Shown here: piece by piece, positions 35,526 to 43,041 of the stretch | Position numbering within the stretch: the stretch's first letter is position 1 | How the letters are laid out: each line of letters begins with the position of its first letter | Origin: Sorangium cellulosum | GTDB lineage: Bacteria; Myxococcota_A; Polyangia; Polyangiales; Polyangiaceae | Length of the DNA: 64,000 bases | Reading direction: 5' to 3' | Assembly (NCBI RefSeq): GCF_004135735.1 | Contig: NZ_CP012670.1 | Location: 3,245,501-3,309,500 of the forward strand | Notes under the pieces: model-generated | Databases searched by the model: none | Seen by the model: only the letters and a program-made list of their open reading frames with translations | Told to the model about the DNA's origin: nothing | Translations under genes and position numbers: made by a program

Positions 35526-35668
35526 CCGACCGTGGTTGACCGTGGGCAACCCGACCGTGGTCGACAAGCCGATCGTGGTTGACCGTGGTCGACAACCCGA
35601 CCGTGGTTGACCGTGGGCGACCCAACCGTGGTCGACAACCCGACCGAGGCTGGCCGTCGGGGCAACCC
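35526..35668. repeat. Irregular CGACCGTGGT repeat cluster in a 319-bp gene-free gap
   Basis: The gap 35485-35803 has no gene. Most of it is a tandem array whose units begin with CCCGACCGTGG and alternate between about 25 and 18 bp (some 27-28 bp), with many GTCGAC and ACCGTGGT words. Related words occur at 13.69 kb (GCGACCGTGGCCGACC) and 39.97 kb (GGACCGTGGTCGGG). The unit length is not a multiple of three and no frame is kept, so it is non-coding. It could be a replication-slippage minisatellite or a cluster of protein-binding sites. Confidence 0.7.
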
Positions 35669-35734
35669 GATCGCGGTTGGCGGTCGGCCGGCGCCCGGAG
35701 CGCGGGCGTCGCCGAGGGGCGGCTCGCCGGGCCG

Positions 35735-35780
35735 CCGGGAGATATGGCGGCTCGCCTCCGGGAGATATGGCGGCTCGCCT
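35735..35780. repeat. Perfect 23-bp tandem duplication upstream of the HAD phosphatase
   Basis: The 23-bp unit CCGGGAGATATGGCGGCTCG plus CCT occurs twice head to tail (35735-35757, 35758-35780), ending 23 bp before the GTG start of the next gene. It spans where a -35 region would lie. Confidence 0.85.
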
Positions 35781-35803
35781 CCGGGTGTGCACAATGAGCG
35801 GCC

Positions 35804-36478
35804 GTGCTCATTCTCTGTGATTTCGACGGGACCATCACGTGCGCCGACCTGACCAACCTGATCTGGGACGCTCACCTGCGCTATGACTGGCGGCAGACGC
35901 TGCTCGCGCCTGCGAGCGGCGAGCAGCTCACGGCGATCGAGCTCCTCCGCCGCGGCTACGCCGATGTGGATCGCCCGGAAGCCGAGCTCCTGGCCGAGCT
36001 GCGCCCCCATGCCGCGCTGCGTCCGGGCTTCGAGGAGCTGCTCGCCCTGTGCGCCCGCCGGGGGTGGGTGTTTCATGTAGTCAGCCACGGGCTGCCGTTC
36101 TATATTCGCGAGTTTCTGCCCCCGGGGACGGCGTTCTCCTGCTTCGATGCCGTCTTTGACGGGCGCTGGTGCGTGACCGTGCCGGCCACGGTCGCGCTCG
36201 GTCCCGGAGACGACTTCAAGATTCGCGTGCTCGAGCGGCTGAAGGCGGCCACGGGCGAGACGGCCACGGTCTACATCGGCGACGGTCGGCTCGACTACCC
36301 CGCGGCGCGGCGCTGTGATCGCGTGTTCGCGGTGCGGGGCAGCGCCCTCGACGCCCTCTGCGCCCGCGACGGGGTGCCGTGCTCGCCGTTCGAGCGCTTC
36401 GACGAGATCTGCGCGGCGCTCGACGGCGACGGCGAGCGCGCGCCGGGCGCGTCCGACGCCGGCCAGCCGCGGCCCTGA
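35804..36478 (+). CDS. HAD-superfamily phosphatase, MtnX/phosphoserine-phosphatase-like
   Basis: The 224-residue protein has HAD motif I CDFDGTIT (Asp6 nucleophile, Asp8), a helical cap (residues about 15-75), motif II in FHVVSHGLP, a Lys in DDFKIRVLERL and motif III/IV IGDGRLDYPAARRCD. The layout is that of MtnX, the 2-hydroxy-3-keto-5-methylthiopentenyl-1-phosphate phosphatase of methionine salvage, and related small-molecule phosphatases. No other salvage gene is adjacent, so the substrate is open. The start is GTG at 35804 with a CACAAT sequence ending 8 nt upstream. A long palindrome follows the stop. Confidence 0.85.
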   Translation: MLILCDFDGTITCADLTNLIWDAHLRYDWRQTLLAPASGEQLTAIELLRRGYADVDRPEAELLAELRPHAALRPGFEELLALCARRGWVFHVVSHGLPFYIREFLPPGTAFSCFDAVFDGRWCVTVPATVALGPGDDFKIRVLERLKAATGETATVYIGDGRLDYPAARRCDRVFAVRGSALDALCARDGVPCSPFERFDEICAALDGDGERAPGASDAGQPRP

Positions 36479-36515
36479 CACGCGTTGCCTGGCACGGAAC
36501 CCGCGGCCCGCGGCC

Positions 36516-36628
36516 GGGAGGTGCGGCCCTTTGGGGGCTCACCGGAGGGGCATGCGCTCCGGCGAGCCTCCTTTGTGGCTCGCCAGCACTTCAGCCCCTC
36601 CGGTGAGCCCCCAAGGGCCGCACCTCCC
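36516..36628. terminator. 113-nt nested palindrome after the HAD gene
   Basis: Inverted arms of 36 and 35 nt (36516-36551 and 36594-36628) match throughout except for one bulged base. The loop holds a second perfect 8-bp hairpin GGCGAGCC/GGCTCGCC (36561-36568, 36577-36584). It starts 38 nt after the HAD stop codon. It could terminate transcription, but arms this long are unusual and no U-tract follows. Its design resembles that of the palindrome at 24651-24777, although the sequences differ. Confidence 0.6.
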
Positions 36629-36812
36629 GCGGCTGCCCGCGACGGGCTCCGAGCCGGCCTCCGCGTGAAGTCCTTCCTCTGCTCTCCAGGGGGCCGCGTC
36701 GTGGCCGTGACCCCGTCGTGGCCGCAACCAGCTTGGGCCTCGCGTCAGGCACGCGAGTTGCCGTGCGCGGGCTCCGGCGCGCGGCCCGTGGCGCGGACAG
36801 GGGCTCAGGACC

Positions 36813-36852
36813 GCGGAACCGCACGGAAACGTACGGAAACGTGCGGAAACGA
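36813..36852. repeat. Four 10-bp direct repeats (ACGGAAACGT type)
   Basis: GCGGAACCGC, ACGGAAACGT, ACGGAAACGT and GCGGAAACGA follow each other without a gap. The 10-bp period puts equal faces on one side of the helix, as expected for adjacent activator sites. They lie about 125 bp upstream of the TAGGTT box. Confidence 0.55.
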
Positions 36853-36978
36853 CGCGCGTGGCCTGTTCGCCGCTGGCCGCTGGACAGGTCACGGCCCAAA
36901 CCACGGGCGAGTCGTCTGGGACGAGCACCGTCTCCGCGTGGCACGCACGTCCGCGTGGCACGCACGCGAGATAAGTGC

Positions 36979-36984
36979 TAGGTT
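36979..36984 (+). promoter_or_regulatory. TAGGTT, candidate -10 box of the microprotein gene
   Basis: TAGGTT lies 24 nt before the ATG of the 56-codon frame. It matches the TAGGnT form seen upstream of lon and of the gene at 5247. Confidence 0.3.
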
Positions 36985-37008
36985 GCAGGGTTTTCTGGCC
37001 TTCCACGC

Positions 37009-37179
37009 ATGGCCCGAGAGCAGATCGCTTATGACGGTGTCTTGCAAAGGCACGGGCAAAGCCATGACGGCGCTGTCCAGTGTGCCTGTATGAAGTGTGA
37101 TTGCGATGAATGGCTTGACTTTCTAACCACATTGGTTAGTTCGTATCCGCTTAATTCGAGGTTCGCGAGAGCAGTGTAG
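37009..37179 (+). CDS. Possible 56-residue microprotein with CxCxxCxC cluster
   Basis: ATG 37009 opens 56 codons ending with TAG at 37177-37179. The middle reads VQCACMKCDCDEW, giving C25-x-C27-x2-C30-x-C32. The same spacing (CAC-x-x-C-x-C) opens bacterial metallothioneins of the SmtA/BmtA family, but here no further Cys follow, and the C-terminal half is an ordinary helix-like stretch (WLDFLTTLVSSYPLNSRFA). Codon use is mixed, with many A/T third positions unlike other genes here, so it is either transferred or not a gene. No clear ribosome binding site. If real it may bind a metal such as Zn or Cu(I). Confidence 0.35.
   Translation: MAREQIAYDGVLQRHGQSHDGAVQCACMKCDCDEWLDFLTTLVSSYPLNSRFARAV
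37115..37146 (+). promoter_or_regulatory. TTGACT plus dyad CTAACCA-cat-TGGTTAG: regulated promoter candidate
   Basis: A -35-like TTGACT (37115-37120) is followed by a perfect 7-bp inverted repeat with a 3-nt loop (37123-37139) and TCGTAT at 37141-37146, a 20-bp spacer. A dyad inside a long spacer is the layout of MerR-type promoters, and a compact dyad there also fits a TetR/MarR operator. The downstream gene would be the penicillin-acylase gene at 37377. The site overlaps the possible microprotein frame, so both calls cannot be equally strong. Confidence 0.3.
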
Positions 37180-37376
37180 GAGGCACGCCCGTTCGTCTTG
37201 TCCGCTGCGTGTCAGCGCCCGCGACGATGGCCATACGCCGCGCCCGGGGTGACGTGCAGCGCAGCCGACCCCTCTCCGAGCATGCGCATCGGAGCAGGGC
37301 TCAGCGCGCAGGGTGAGCGCGGCATATGAACTGTGAATTGCGGCCCCTGCGAGGGGGCCAGCAGGAGGAGATCGGC

Positions 37377-39887
37377 ATGATCAGGCGAATGACCGGCGTG
37401 GCAATCGTGCTGTCGGCGGCTGCGTGCAGTCCCGTCCCGGATAACGAGGTCGCTGGAGAGCAAACCTCCGTCGCGATCGGAGAGCTGGGGTACGTGCGCA
37501 TCGACGTGGACGCGCAGGGGATGTCCCACATCACCACATGGGACGAGAGCGTCGGCTATGGCGGCCTTTGCTATGCGATGGCGCGAGATCGGCTCTTTCA
37601 GATGGACGTGCTGCGTCGCAGCGCGCAGGGCCGCCTCGCGGAGATCTACGGGCCCGGCGACGGCAACAGCGTCCTCGACCAGGATCTCCTCGCGCGCGCT
37701 CAGGACCTCCCCGCCTTCGCCGCGGCGCGCTACGCGACGGCGACGCAGCGGACGAAGCGCGTCCTGCAGGCCTGCGCCGCGGGTGTGAACCAGTACATCC
37801 ATGACGCGAAGACGTCGAGCGGCGGCCTGCCTCTCGCGTTTCAGATCCTCGGTTACGAGCCGGAGCCGTGGACTCCCAAGGACAGCGTCCTCGCCTACAT
37901 TTACGTGGGCGTCACCTTCGACACCCTGACGTGGTTCACGAAGCTCGAGCGCGCCGCGGTGGCGTCCATCGCGGGGACGGAGGTCGCGACGACGCTCATC
38001 AAGGAGGCGCCGAACGAGGTATCGATGTTCGACGCCCAGGGCAACCTGAATCCGATCTCGAATTTCCTCGTGCCGCCCGGGCCGAGCGCGCCGTCGGCGA
38101 CCATCATCAATCCGCCCCCCCCGTCGTGTCTGGAGGGCCCGCGTCGCCTCACGCAGCAGCTCCTCCGCATGGCGCCGTCGAGCGGCCGCGCGAGCAACGC
38201 CTGGGCGGTGGACGGGCACCTCACCTCGACCGGCAAGCCGCTCCTGGCGACCGACCCGCACTTCCCGCACTCGACGCCGTCCGCGGTCTATGTCGCGCAG
38301 CTCGAGGTGCGCGGGCAGTACAACGTGACGGGGTGGATGATGCCCGGGTTCCCCGGGTTCATCAGCGGCCACACCGAGAGCATCGCCTGGGTGCCGACGT
38401 ACTCGCTGTTCGACAGCGTCGACCTGTACGTGGAGACGCTCCGCGAGAAGAGCGGAGGGGGCCAGGAGGTGCTCATCAACGGCCAGTGGAAGCCGGTCAC
38501 CACGCGCGTGGAGACCATCCACGTCAAGGGGCAGCCCAGCGTGCAGCGGACGTTCCGCTCGACGCCCCACGGGCCCATCCTCAACGATGGTCTGGACGGG
38601 CTGGAGTCGTTCGGCACCCTGGCCCTCAAGTCGACCGCGGGGCAGCCCGCGTGGCGGCTCGACGGCTATTTCGAGATGCCGGCGGCGCAGAGCTGGGCTC
38701 AGTTCAGGGCGGCGGCGCTGAAGCAGAGCATCGGCTGGAATTTCATCTTCGCCGACTACGAGGGCGCCCACGGCCACATCGGCTACCAGAACTCGGGCCT
38801 CGCGCCGCAGCGCGAGAGCCCGTTGAACGCGCTCTATCCGGTGCCGGGGACGGGCGGGCACGAGTGGACGGGGTACGCGAGCACGTCCGAGCTGCCCTCG
38901 GTTTACGACCCGCCCTCGCACATCCTCGTGACGGCGAACAACCGCATGGTCCCGCGCGAGTACGCGCCGCAGGGGCGGCCGATCCACCTCGCCAACTACT
39001 GGGACCTGTCGTGGCGCGCGCAGCGGATCATGACGCGCCTCACGTCGGCCACGCAGCCGCTCACGCCGCAGGACATGGCGTCGATCCAGCTCGACACGCA
39101 GACCACGATCGGGCTGCCGCTGCGCGACAGCTACCTGGCCGCGCTGGGGCGCGCCGGGCTGCCGGCGAACGATCCCAGCGCGGCCGCGGCGGTGGCGGCG
39201 CTGGCGCAGTGGGACGGGAACGCCGCGGCGAGCAGCCAGGGCGCGGCGATCTACGAGATGCTCACGCTGATCCTGCTGCGCAACACGGTGCGGGACGTGA
39301 TCGGCCCGGACGAGTACGCCATCTTCGCGCCCAGCGTGTTCCTCACGAACCAGCTCAACGGGCTGATCGACGTGCTCGAGAACCCGCGGGCGCCGTATTT
39401 CGGCATCACCGCGGGCGTGGATCCCGGCGCCGCGCGTGACGAGGCGGTGCGCGATGCGCTGGGCGAGGCGGACGCGATGCTCCGCGACGCCATGGGCCCG
39501 GACGTGAGCACCTGGACCTGGGGCGACATCCATGAGCTGACCTACAACCATCCGCTCGCGGGGGAGGACGCGCGCTTCGCCATCGGCACGTTCCCTGCCA
39601 CCGGCGACGTGGCGACGGTCAACCTGGGTGGATGGTTTGCGAACGTCGGGATCCTGGCGCTCCCGCCCGGGGACTTCGAGGCCGCGGGCGGCGTGCGGGC
39701 GGCGCTCGATCAGGATGCGCTCAGCGCGACGCGGCTCGTCTGGAACCTCGCGTCGCCTGACGGCTCGCTCGGGGTGATGAGCACGGGGTACAGCGGAGAT
39801 CCTCGCACGGGCCACTACGCGGACCACGCCGAGGTGTGGAGGTCTGGGCAGATCTTCCCGCTGTCGTTCACGTCCGCGCTCCCGTGA
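37377..39887 (+). CDS. Penicillin-acylase family lipoprotein (Ntn-hydrolase)
   Basis: The 836-residue protein starts with a lipoprotein signal (AIVLSAAAC, Cys17). The A-chain region covers about 35-270, including YGGLCYAMARDRLFQMD and RRSAQGRLAEIYGPG. The autoprocessing point is at Ser273 in RASNAWAV, where the Ntn nucleophile becomes the N-terminus of the B-chain. A DPHFPHSTPS segment, a calcium-site-like region and NRMVPREYAP follow. Family members cleave amides such as beta-lactam side chains or acyl-homoserine lactones, so quorum quenching or natural-product processing is possible. Attachment by lipid rather than free periplasmic export is less usual. AGGAGGAG precedes the ATG. Confidence 0.92.
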   Translation: MIRRMTGVAIVLSAAACSPVPDNEVAGEQTSVAIGELGYVRIDVDAQGMSHITTWDESVGYGGLCYAMARDRLFQMDVLRRSAQGRLAEIYGPGDGNSVLDQDLLARAQDLPAFAAARYATATQRTKRVLQACAAGVNQYIHDAKTSSGGLPLAFQILGYEPEPWTPKDSVLAYIYVGVTFDTLTWFTKLERAAVASIAGTEVATTLIKEAPNEVSMFDAQGNLNPISNFLVPPGPSAPSATIINPPPPSCLEGPRRLTQQLLRMAPSSGRASNAWAVDGHLTSTGKPLLATDPHFPHSTPSAVYVAQLEVRGQYNVTGWMMPGFPGFISGHTESIAWVPTYSLFDSVDLYVETLREKSGGGQEVLINGQWKPVTTRVETIHVKGQPSVQRTFRSTPHGPILNDGLDGLESFGTLALKSTAGQPAWRLDGYFEMPAAQSWAQFRAAALKQSIGWNFIFADYEGAHGHIGYQNSGLAPQRESPLNALYPVPGTGGHEWTGYASTSELPSVYDPPSHILVTANNRMVPREYAPQGRPIHLANYWDLSWRAQRIMTRLTSATQPLTPQDMASIQLDTQTTIGLPLRDSYLAALGRAGLPANDPSAAAAVAALAQWDGNAAASSQGAAIYEMLTLILLRNTVRDVIGPDEYAIFAPSVFLTNQLNGLIDVLENPRAPYFGITAGVDPGAARDEAVRDALGEADAMLRDAMGPDVSTWTWGDIHELTYNHPLAGEDARFAIGTFPATGDVATVNLGGWFANVGILALPPGDFEAAGGVRAALDQDALSATRLVWNLASPDGSLGVMSTGYSGDPRTGHYADHAEVWRSGQIFPLSFTSALP

Positions 39888-40233
39888 GCCGGGGACGCTC
39901 CGGGCCGACGGCACGACCCGTCCGCCGGGCACGGCCGGACCGTGCTTGAGGTGTCGGAGGTGTCGACCCAACGGACCGTGGTCGGGTCGCCCGGTTGCTT
40001 CAACGCGGGTCGGCCTGGCCCCGGCCCTCGCCGCGGGTCGGCCTGAGCCTCACGGGGCGACCCGCGACGGGGCCGGGGCGGCCCGCGACGGGGCCGGGGC
40101 GGCCCGCGACGGGGCCGGGGCGGCCCGCGACGGGGCCGGGGCGGCCCGCGGCGGGGCCGAGGCTTGCCCTGGCCCCTGCTGGGGAGCCCTCCTTGACGTA
40201 CGCCGACGCCGCACCAGACGAAGCAACGAGGGT
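39888..40233. other. 346-bp gap with minisatellite
   Basis: The gap contains a 6-bp stem GCACGG/CCGTGC followed by TT (39929-39945), a weak terminator candidate after the acylase gene, then GACCGTGGTCGGG-type words and a 21-bp minisatellite. No gene is seen. Confidence 0.4.
40060..40160. repeat. 21-bp minisatellite upstream of the PP2C gene
   Basis: Four near-perfect and one degenerate copy of a 21-nt G/C unit (copies start at 40060, 40081, 40102, 40123 and 40144). It ends about 75 bp before the PP2C start. No start codon or ribosome binding site supports it as coding. Confidence 0.8.
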
Positions 40234-41118
40234 ATGGCGGCGGCGACACCGGGAGCTGGGGACATCACCGTGAGCGCCTGCGGAATCAGCGACGCTGGGC
40301 GGGTCCGCAAGAACAACGAGGACAAGCTCCTCATCGCGCGCCTCGCGTCGATCGCCAAGACCGCGCCGCCGGCCCGCGCGGTCACCTTCGAGGCCAGCCA
40401 TCCCGTCCTGCTCGCCGTCTCTGACGGGATGGGCGGCGCGGCCGCCGGCGAGATCGCCAGCGCCCTCGTGGTCGAGGCGCTGCGGCGGGCCATGGCATCG
40501 GCGCGCGGAGACTGGGATGACGCGACCCGCACGGCCGTGGAGCGAGCGAACCGCGAGGTGTGGCGAGCCTCCCGGCAGCCCGGCCGTCATGGCATGGGGG
40601 CCACGCTCACGGCGATCTGCGTGCACGGGGCGGAAGCACATATCGCCGAGGTCGGCGATTCGCGCGCCTATCTGATCCGCAGCGGCCAGATCCGCCAGAT
40701 CACGCACGATCAGAGCTTCGTGCAGGTCCTCCTCGACGCCGGCGTGATCCGGCCCGAGGAGGCGGAGCAGCACCCGATGAGGAGCGTGCTCCTCCAGGCG
40801 ATGGGCCTGGGCCCCAACGTCAAGGCGAGCGTCGCGCGGCTCGAGCTGCGGCGCGGGGATCGTCTCCTGCTCTGCTCGGACGGCCTGTCGAACAAGATCC
40901 CGGCCGATGAGCTGCTCGCGATCATCGACGCGGGGCCGTCGCTCGCGGCGGCCTGCAAGCGGCTCGTCGCCCTCGCCAACGAGCGCGGCGGAGAGGACAA
41001 CATCACCGCGCTCATCGCCGAGCTCCGCGGCGAGGGGCTCACGCCGCCGGTGAAGGGCGAGAGCATGACCCAGACCCTCCACACCGTCACGGAGTTCGAG
41101 CCGGACACGAAGATCTGA
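40234..41118 (+). CDS. PP2C-family Ser/Thr protein phosphatase
   Basis: The 294-residue protein has all main PP2C (PPM) motifs: DAGRVRKNNED with the metal-binding Asp, VSDGMGGAAAGE, GMGATLTA, VGDSRAYLIRSG, LLLCSDGLSNK and GGEDNITALI. It is a cytoplasmic Mn/Mg-dependent phosphatase, with no membrane segment, about the size of Stp/PrpC. It could oppose Ser/Thr kinases such as the one at 29.7-31.2 kb, but no kinase is adjacent. The start at 40234 is chosen because the domain begins directly after it and residues upstream are minisatellite. Confidence 0.94.
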   Translation: MAAATPGAGDITVSACGISDAGRVRKNNEDKLLIARLASIAKTAPPARAVTFEASHPVLLAVSDGMGGAAAGEIASALVVEALRRAMASARGDWDDATRTAVERANREVWRASRQPGRHGMGATLTAICVHGAEAHIAEVGDSRAYLIRSGQIRQITHDQSFVQVLLDAGVIRPEEAEQHPMRSVLLQAMGLGPNVKASVARLELRRGDRLLLCSDGLSNKIPADELLAIIDAGPSLAAACKRLVALANERGGEDNITALIAELRGEGLTPPVKGESMTQTLHTVTEFEPDTKI

Positions 41119-41273
41119 GCTCCGGAGGATCGCCCCGCGGGCAGGGGCGGCCCAGCCTGCTGGATCGACCGGCGCGCTCCGCGCGCGGGCGCCGAGGTGA
41201 GCCCCGAGCGCGCTGCCCCACCGTCGCTCGCGCCGTCGTGCTAGGGGCGAGCGGACAGGACAGGAGAGCGCGC

Positions 41274-42092
41274 ATGACCTCGGGGCCCTTTCGCGGCGTC
41301 GCCTTCGATCTGGACGGGACCCTCCTGCGGTCCGACCACTCGATATCGCAGGAGATGCGGTCGCTGTGCGCGACGCTGGCCGGGCAGGGCCTCCTGGTGA
41401 CGCTGATCAGCTCACGACCGCCCCGCTCGGTGGAGCAGATCGTCCGCGACCTCGGGCTGGAGAGCCCGTGGGCAGCCCTGAACGGCGCCATCCTCTGCGC
41501 GTCCGGCGCCGTCATCGACCGCTCGCCGCTGCCGGCGGAGGCCGTCGATCACATCCTGGCGCGCCATGGCCGCGACGCGCGGGTCAGCGTGAGTCTCTAT
41601 GCGGGGTTCGACTGGATCGTTCGAGCCATGGACCGGCGCGTCGGCATCGAGGCCGAGATCGTCGGTTTTTCGCCCACGGTCGAGGCCGGCTTCGCGGGCC
41701 GCCCCGTCGCCGACAAGATCCTCCTCATCACGGACGCGGGGAGCGGCGACGGCGCCCGGATCGCCGAGGAGCTCGCGGCGCTCGGCGACGGCGTCGCGGT
41801 CGCGCGCTCGAAGGAGAATTACATCGAGATCACGCGCGGCGACGTCGACAAGGGGCGCGCGCTGGGGTTCATCGCCGGCTCCCGCGGGCTGTCGGCGCGG
41901 GACCTGGTCGCGGCCGGGGACGGCGAGAACGACGCCCCGATGCTGGCGCGCTGCGGCCTGCCGATCGCGATGCGGCACAGCCCACCGTCGCTCAAGGCGG
42001 TGGCCGAGCTGATCGTCGGCAGCAACGACGACGACTCGCTCCCCCGCGCCGTCGGCCGCGTCTTCGGCGCCATGAGGCCGCAGCGCCGATGA
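41274..42092 (+). CDS. HAD hydrolase, Cof subfamily
   Basis: The 272-residue protein has motif I FDLDGTLLRSD, the threonine/serine motif II in TLISSRPP, a large C2B-type cap (residues about 85-190) and the C-terminal VDKGRALGF and AAGDGENDAPML (motif III/IV). This is the Cof-type architecture acting on sugar phosphates, pyridoxal phosphate or flavin phosphates. The substrate is unknown. CAGGAG is located 8 nt before the ATG. The last residues (MRPQRR) and the stop codon lie inside a 17-bp tandem repeat, so the C-terminus depends on the repeat. Confidence 0.92.
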   Translation: MTSGPFRGVAFDLDGTLLRSDHSISQEMRSLCATLAGQGLLVTLISSRPPRSVEQIVRDLGLESPWAALNGAILCASGAVIDRSPLPAEAVDHILARHGRDARVSVSLYAGFDWIVRAMDRRVGIEAEIVGFSPTVEAGFAGRPVADKILLITDAGSGDGARIAEELAALGDGVAVARSKENYIEITRGDVDKGRALGFIAGSRGLSARDLVAAGDGENDAPMLARCGLPIAMRHSPPSLKAVAELIVGSNDDDSLPRAVGRVFGAMRPQRR

Positions 42093-42155
42093 GGCCGCAG
42101 CGCCGATGAGGCCGCAGCGCCGATGAGGCCGCAGCGCCGATGAGGCCGCAGCGCA
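42072..42155 (+). repeat. 17-bp tandem repeat across a stop codon
   Basis: Five copies of ATGAGGCCGCAGCGCCG start at 42072, 42089, 42106, 42123 and 42140. The HAD stop TGA is formed by the second copy, so changes in copy number downstream do not alter the protein. It lies between two convergent genes. Confidence 0.85.
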
Positions 42156-42163
42156 GGCGGCGC

Positions 42164-42691
42164 TCAGAGGTGCTTCGGCGGATTCAGCTTCTGGTCCGCT
42201 GCCCGCCTTTGAACGAGCGCCTTGGCCTTCTCGTACAGGACCCGGAGCCGCCCGCCCTCGGGCTCCCAGTACTCCGCGCGCTCGACGCTCAGCTTCAGGA
42301 AGGCTGCGTGGGGGTGGTCCGGGCCGTCTGGCAGCCACGCCTTCCACGACGGCTTCCAGAGGCTCCGGATCTTCTCCTGGTTCCTCTCGACGGCGGCGCG
42401 CGCCGAGATCGAGATGTACGCCCGGTCCCGCGGCCTGTAGCAGCAGACCGCGACCTGGTGCTCGCGGTCGATCTCGCCGGTCTTCGCGGTCTCTTCCTGC
42501 GTCACGAACCAGAGATCGCAGTCGCCCAGCTCGGCCGGATCCTGGATCTCCATCGGCCGCCCGCGCAGCAGCCCCTCGGGCGTCATCGTGACGAGCATGG
42601 CGGTGTCGAACTCCCTGAGCAGCGCCCGCAGCTCGCTCATGGATCCGTGGGCGTGAGCTCCGGCTCCAGGATCTCCACTCTGGTGTTCCAT
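42164..42691 (-). CDS. Pyridoxamine 5'-phosphate oxidase-like (general stress FMN-binding) protein
   Basis: The 175-residue protein has the split-barrel fold of the general stress protein 26 group: a start helix SELRALLREFDTAML, strands VTMTPEGLLRGRPM and DLWFVTQEETAKTGEI, then VAVCCYRPRDRAYISI with the FMN or F420 contact region, and a tail SWKAWLPDGPDHPHAAFLKL. Such proteins bind FMN in the cytoplasm and have been tied to stress tolerance. The precise reaction is unknown. The start is uncertain: ATG 42691 is used, and an internal ATG at 42640 would still give the whole domain. It converges with the HAD gene over the 17-bp repeat. Confidence 0.88.
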   Translation of the reverse strand: MEHQSGDPGAGAHAHGSMSELRALLREFDTAMLVTMTPEGLLRGRPMEIQDPAELGDCDLWFVTQEETAKTGEIDREHQVAVCCYRPRDRAYISISARAAVERNQEKIRSLWKPSWKAWLPDGPDHPHAAFLKLSVERAEYWEPEGGRLRVLYEKAKALVQRRAADQKLNPPKHL

Positions 42692-43041
42692 GACCACAAA
42701 GCTGGTCCGCGCGCCCCGACCCGCAAGGATGGGAGAGGCCGTATCCCACCTGCGCCGCGTCCCGGGCCGCGCTCCGGCGCCGCCCGAGGCGGCGGCCCGG
42801 CCGTGCCGCGCCGCCGCCCGGGGCCGTGTGAGGAGAGCCGGAGTCCGCCCGCGCCGGTTCAGACGGCTCACTTCGCGAGGTTTGCTCATTCGCGCAACGC
42901 GATGCGACGTTTCGAAGCGCGTCCGCTCGGCAGATACGGCCCTCCGCGAGCCGCTTCCGTGCCATTCGACGGAGGCGCGTCGGCGGCACGCGTCATGCTC
43001 CATGCGGAGAAACACGTCAACTCGGCCCAGCAGGTTCTGCC
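42692..43041. other. Divergent intergenic region, 350 bp
   Basis: The gap lies between the PNPOx-like gene (minus) and the histidine kinase (plus). Frames across it are Arg/Ala-rich and show no domain. I see no repeats or RNA structure. Confidence 0.4.

Larger units (their letters stand above)
36479..37376. other. 898-bp gap without a long gene; repeat-rich and partly lower GC
   Basis: This gap holds the 113-nt palindrome, four 10-bp direct repeats (36813-36852), a 17-bp tandem duplication TCCGCGTGGCACGCACG (36933-36949, 36950-36966), a TAGGTT box at 36979, a possible 56-codon gene (37009-37179), and a TTGACT sequence with a 7-bp dyad (37115-37146). The part from about 36970 to 37190 is clearly more A/T-rich than the rest of the window. 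No tRNA or known RNA is recognised. Confidence 0.5.

Noticed and set aside
36718..36981. 87-codon frame through the 10-bp direct repeats
   Set aside because: Encodes the repeats as RTETYGNVRKRRA and otherwise Arg-rich sequence. No start signal or domain.
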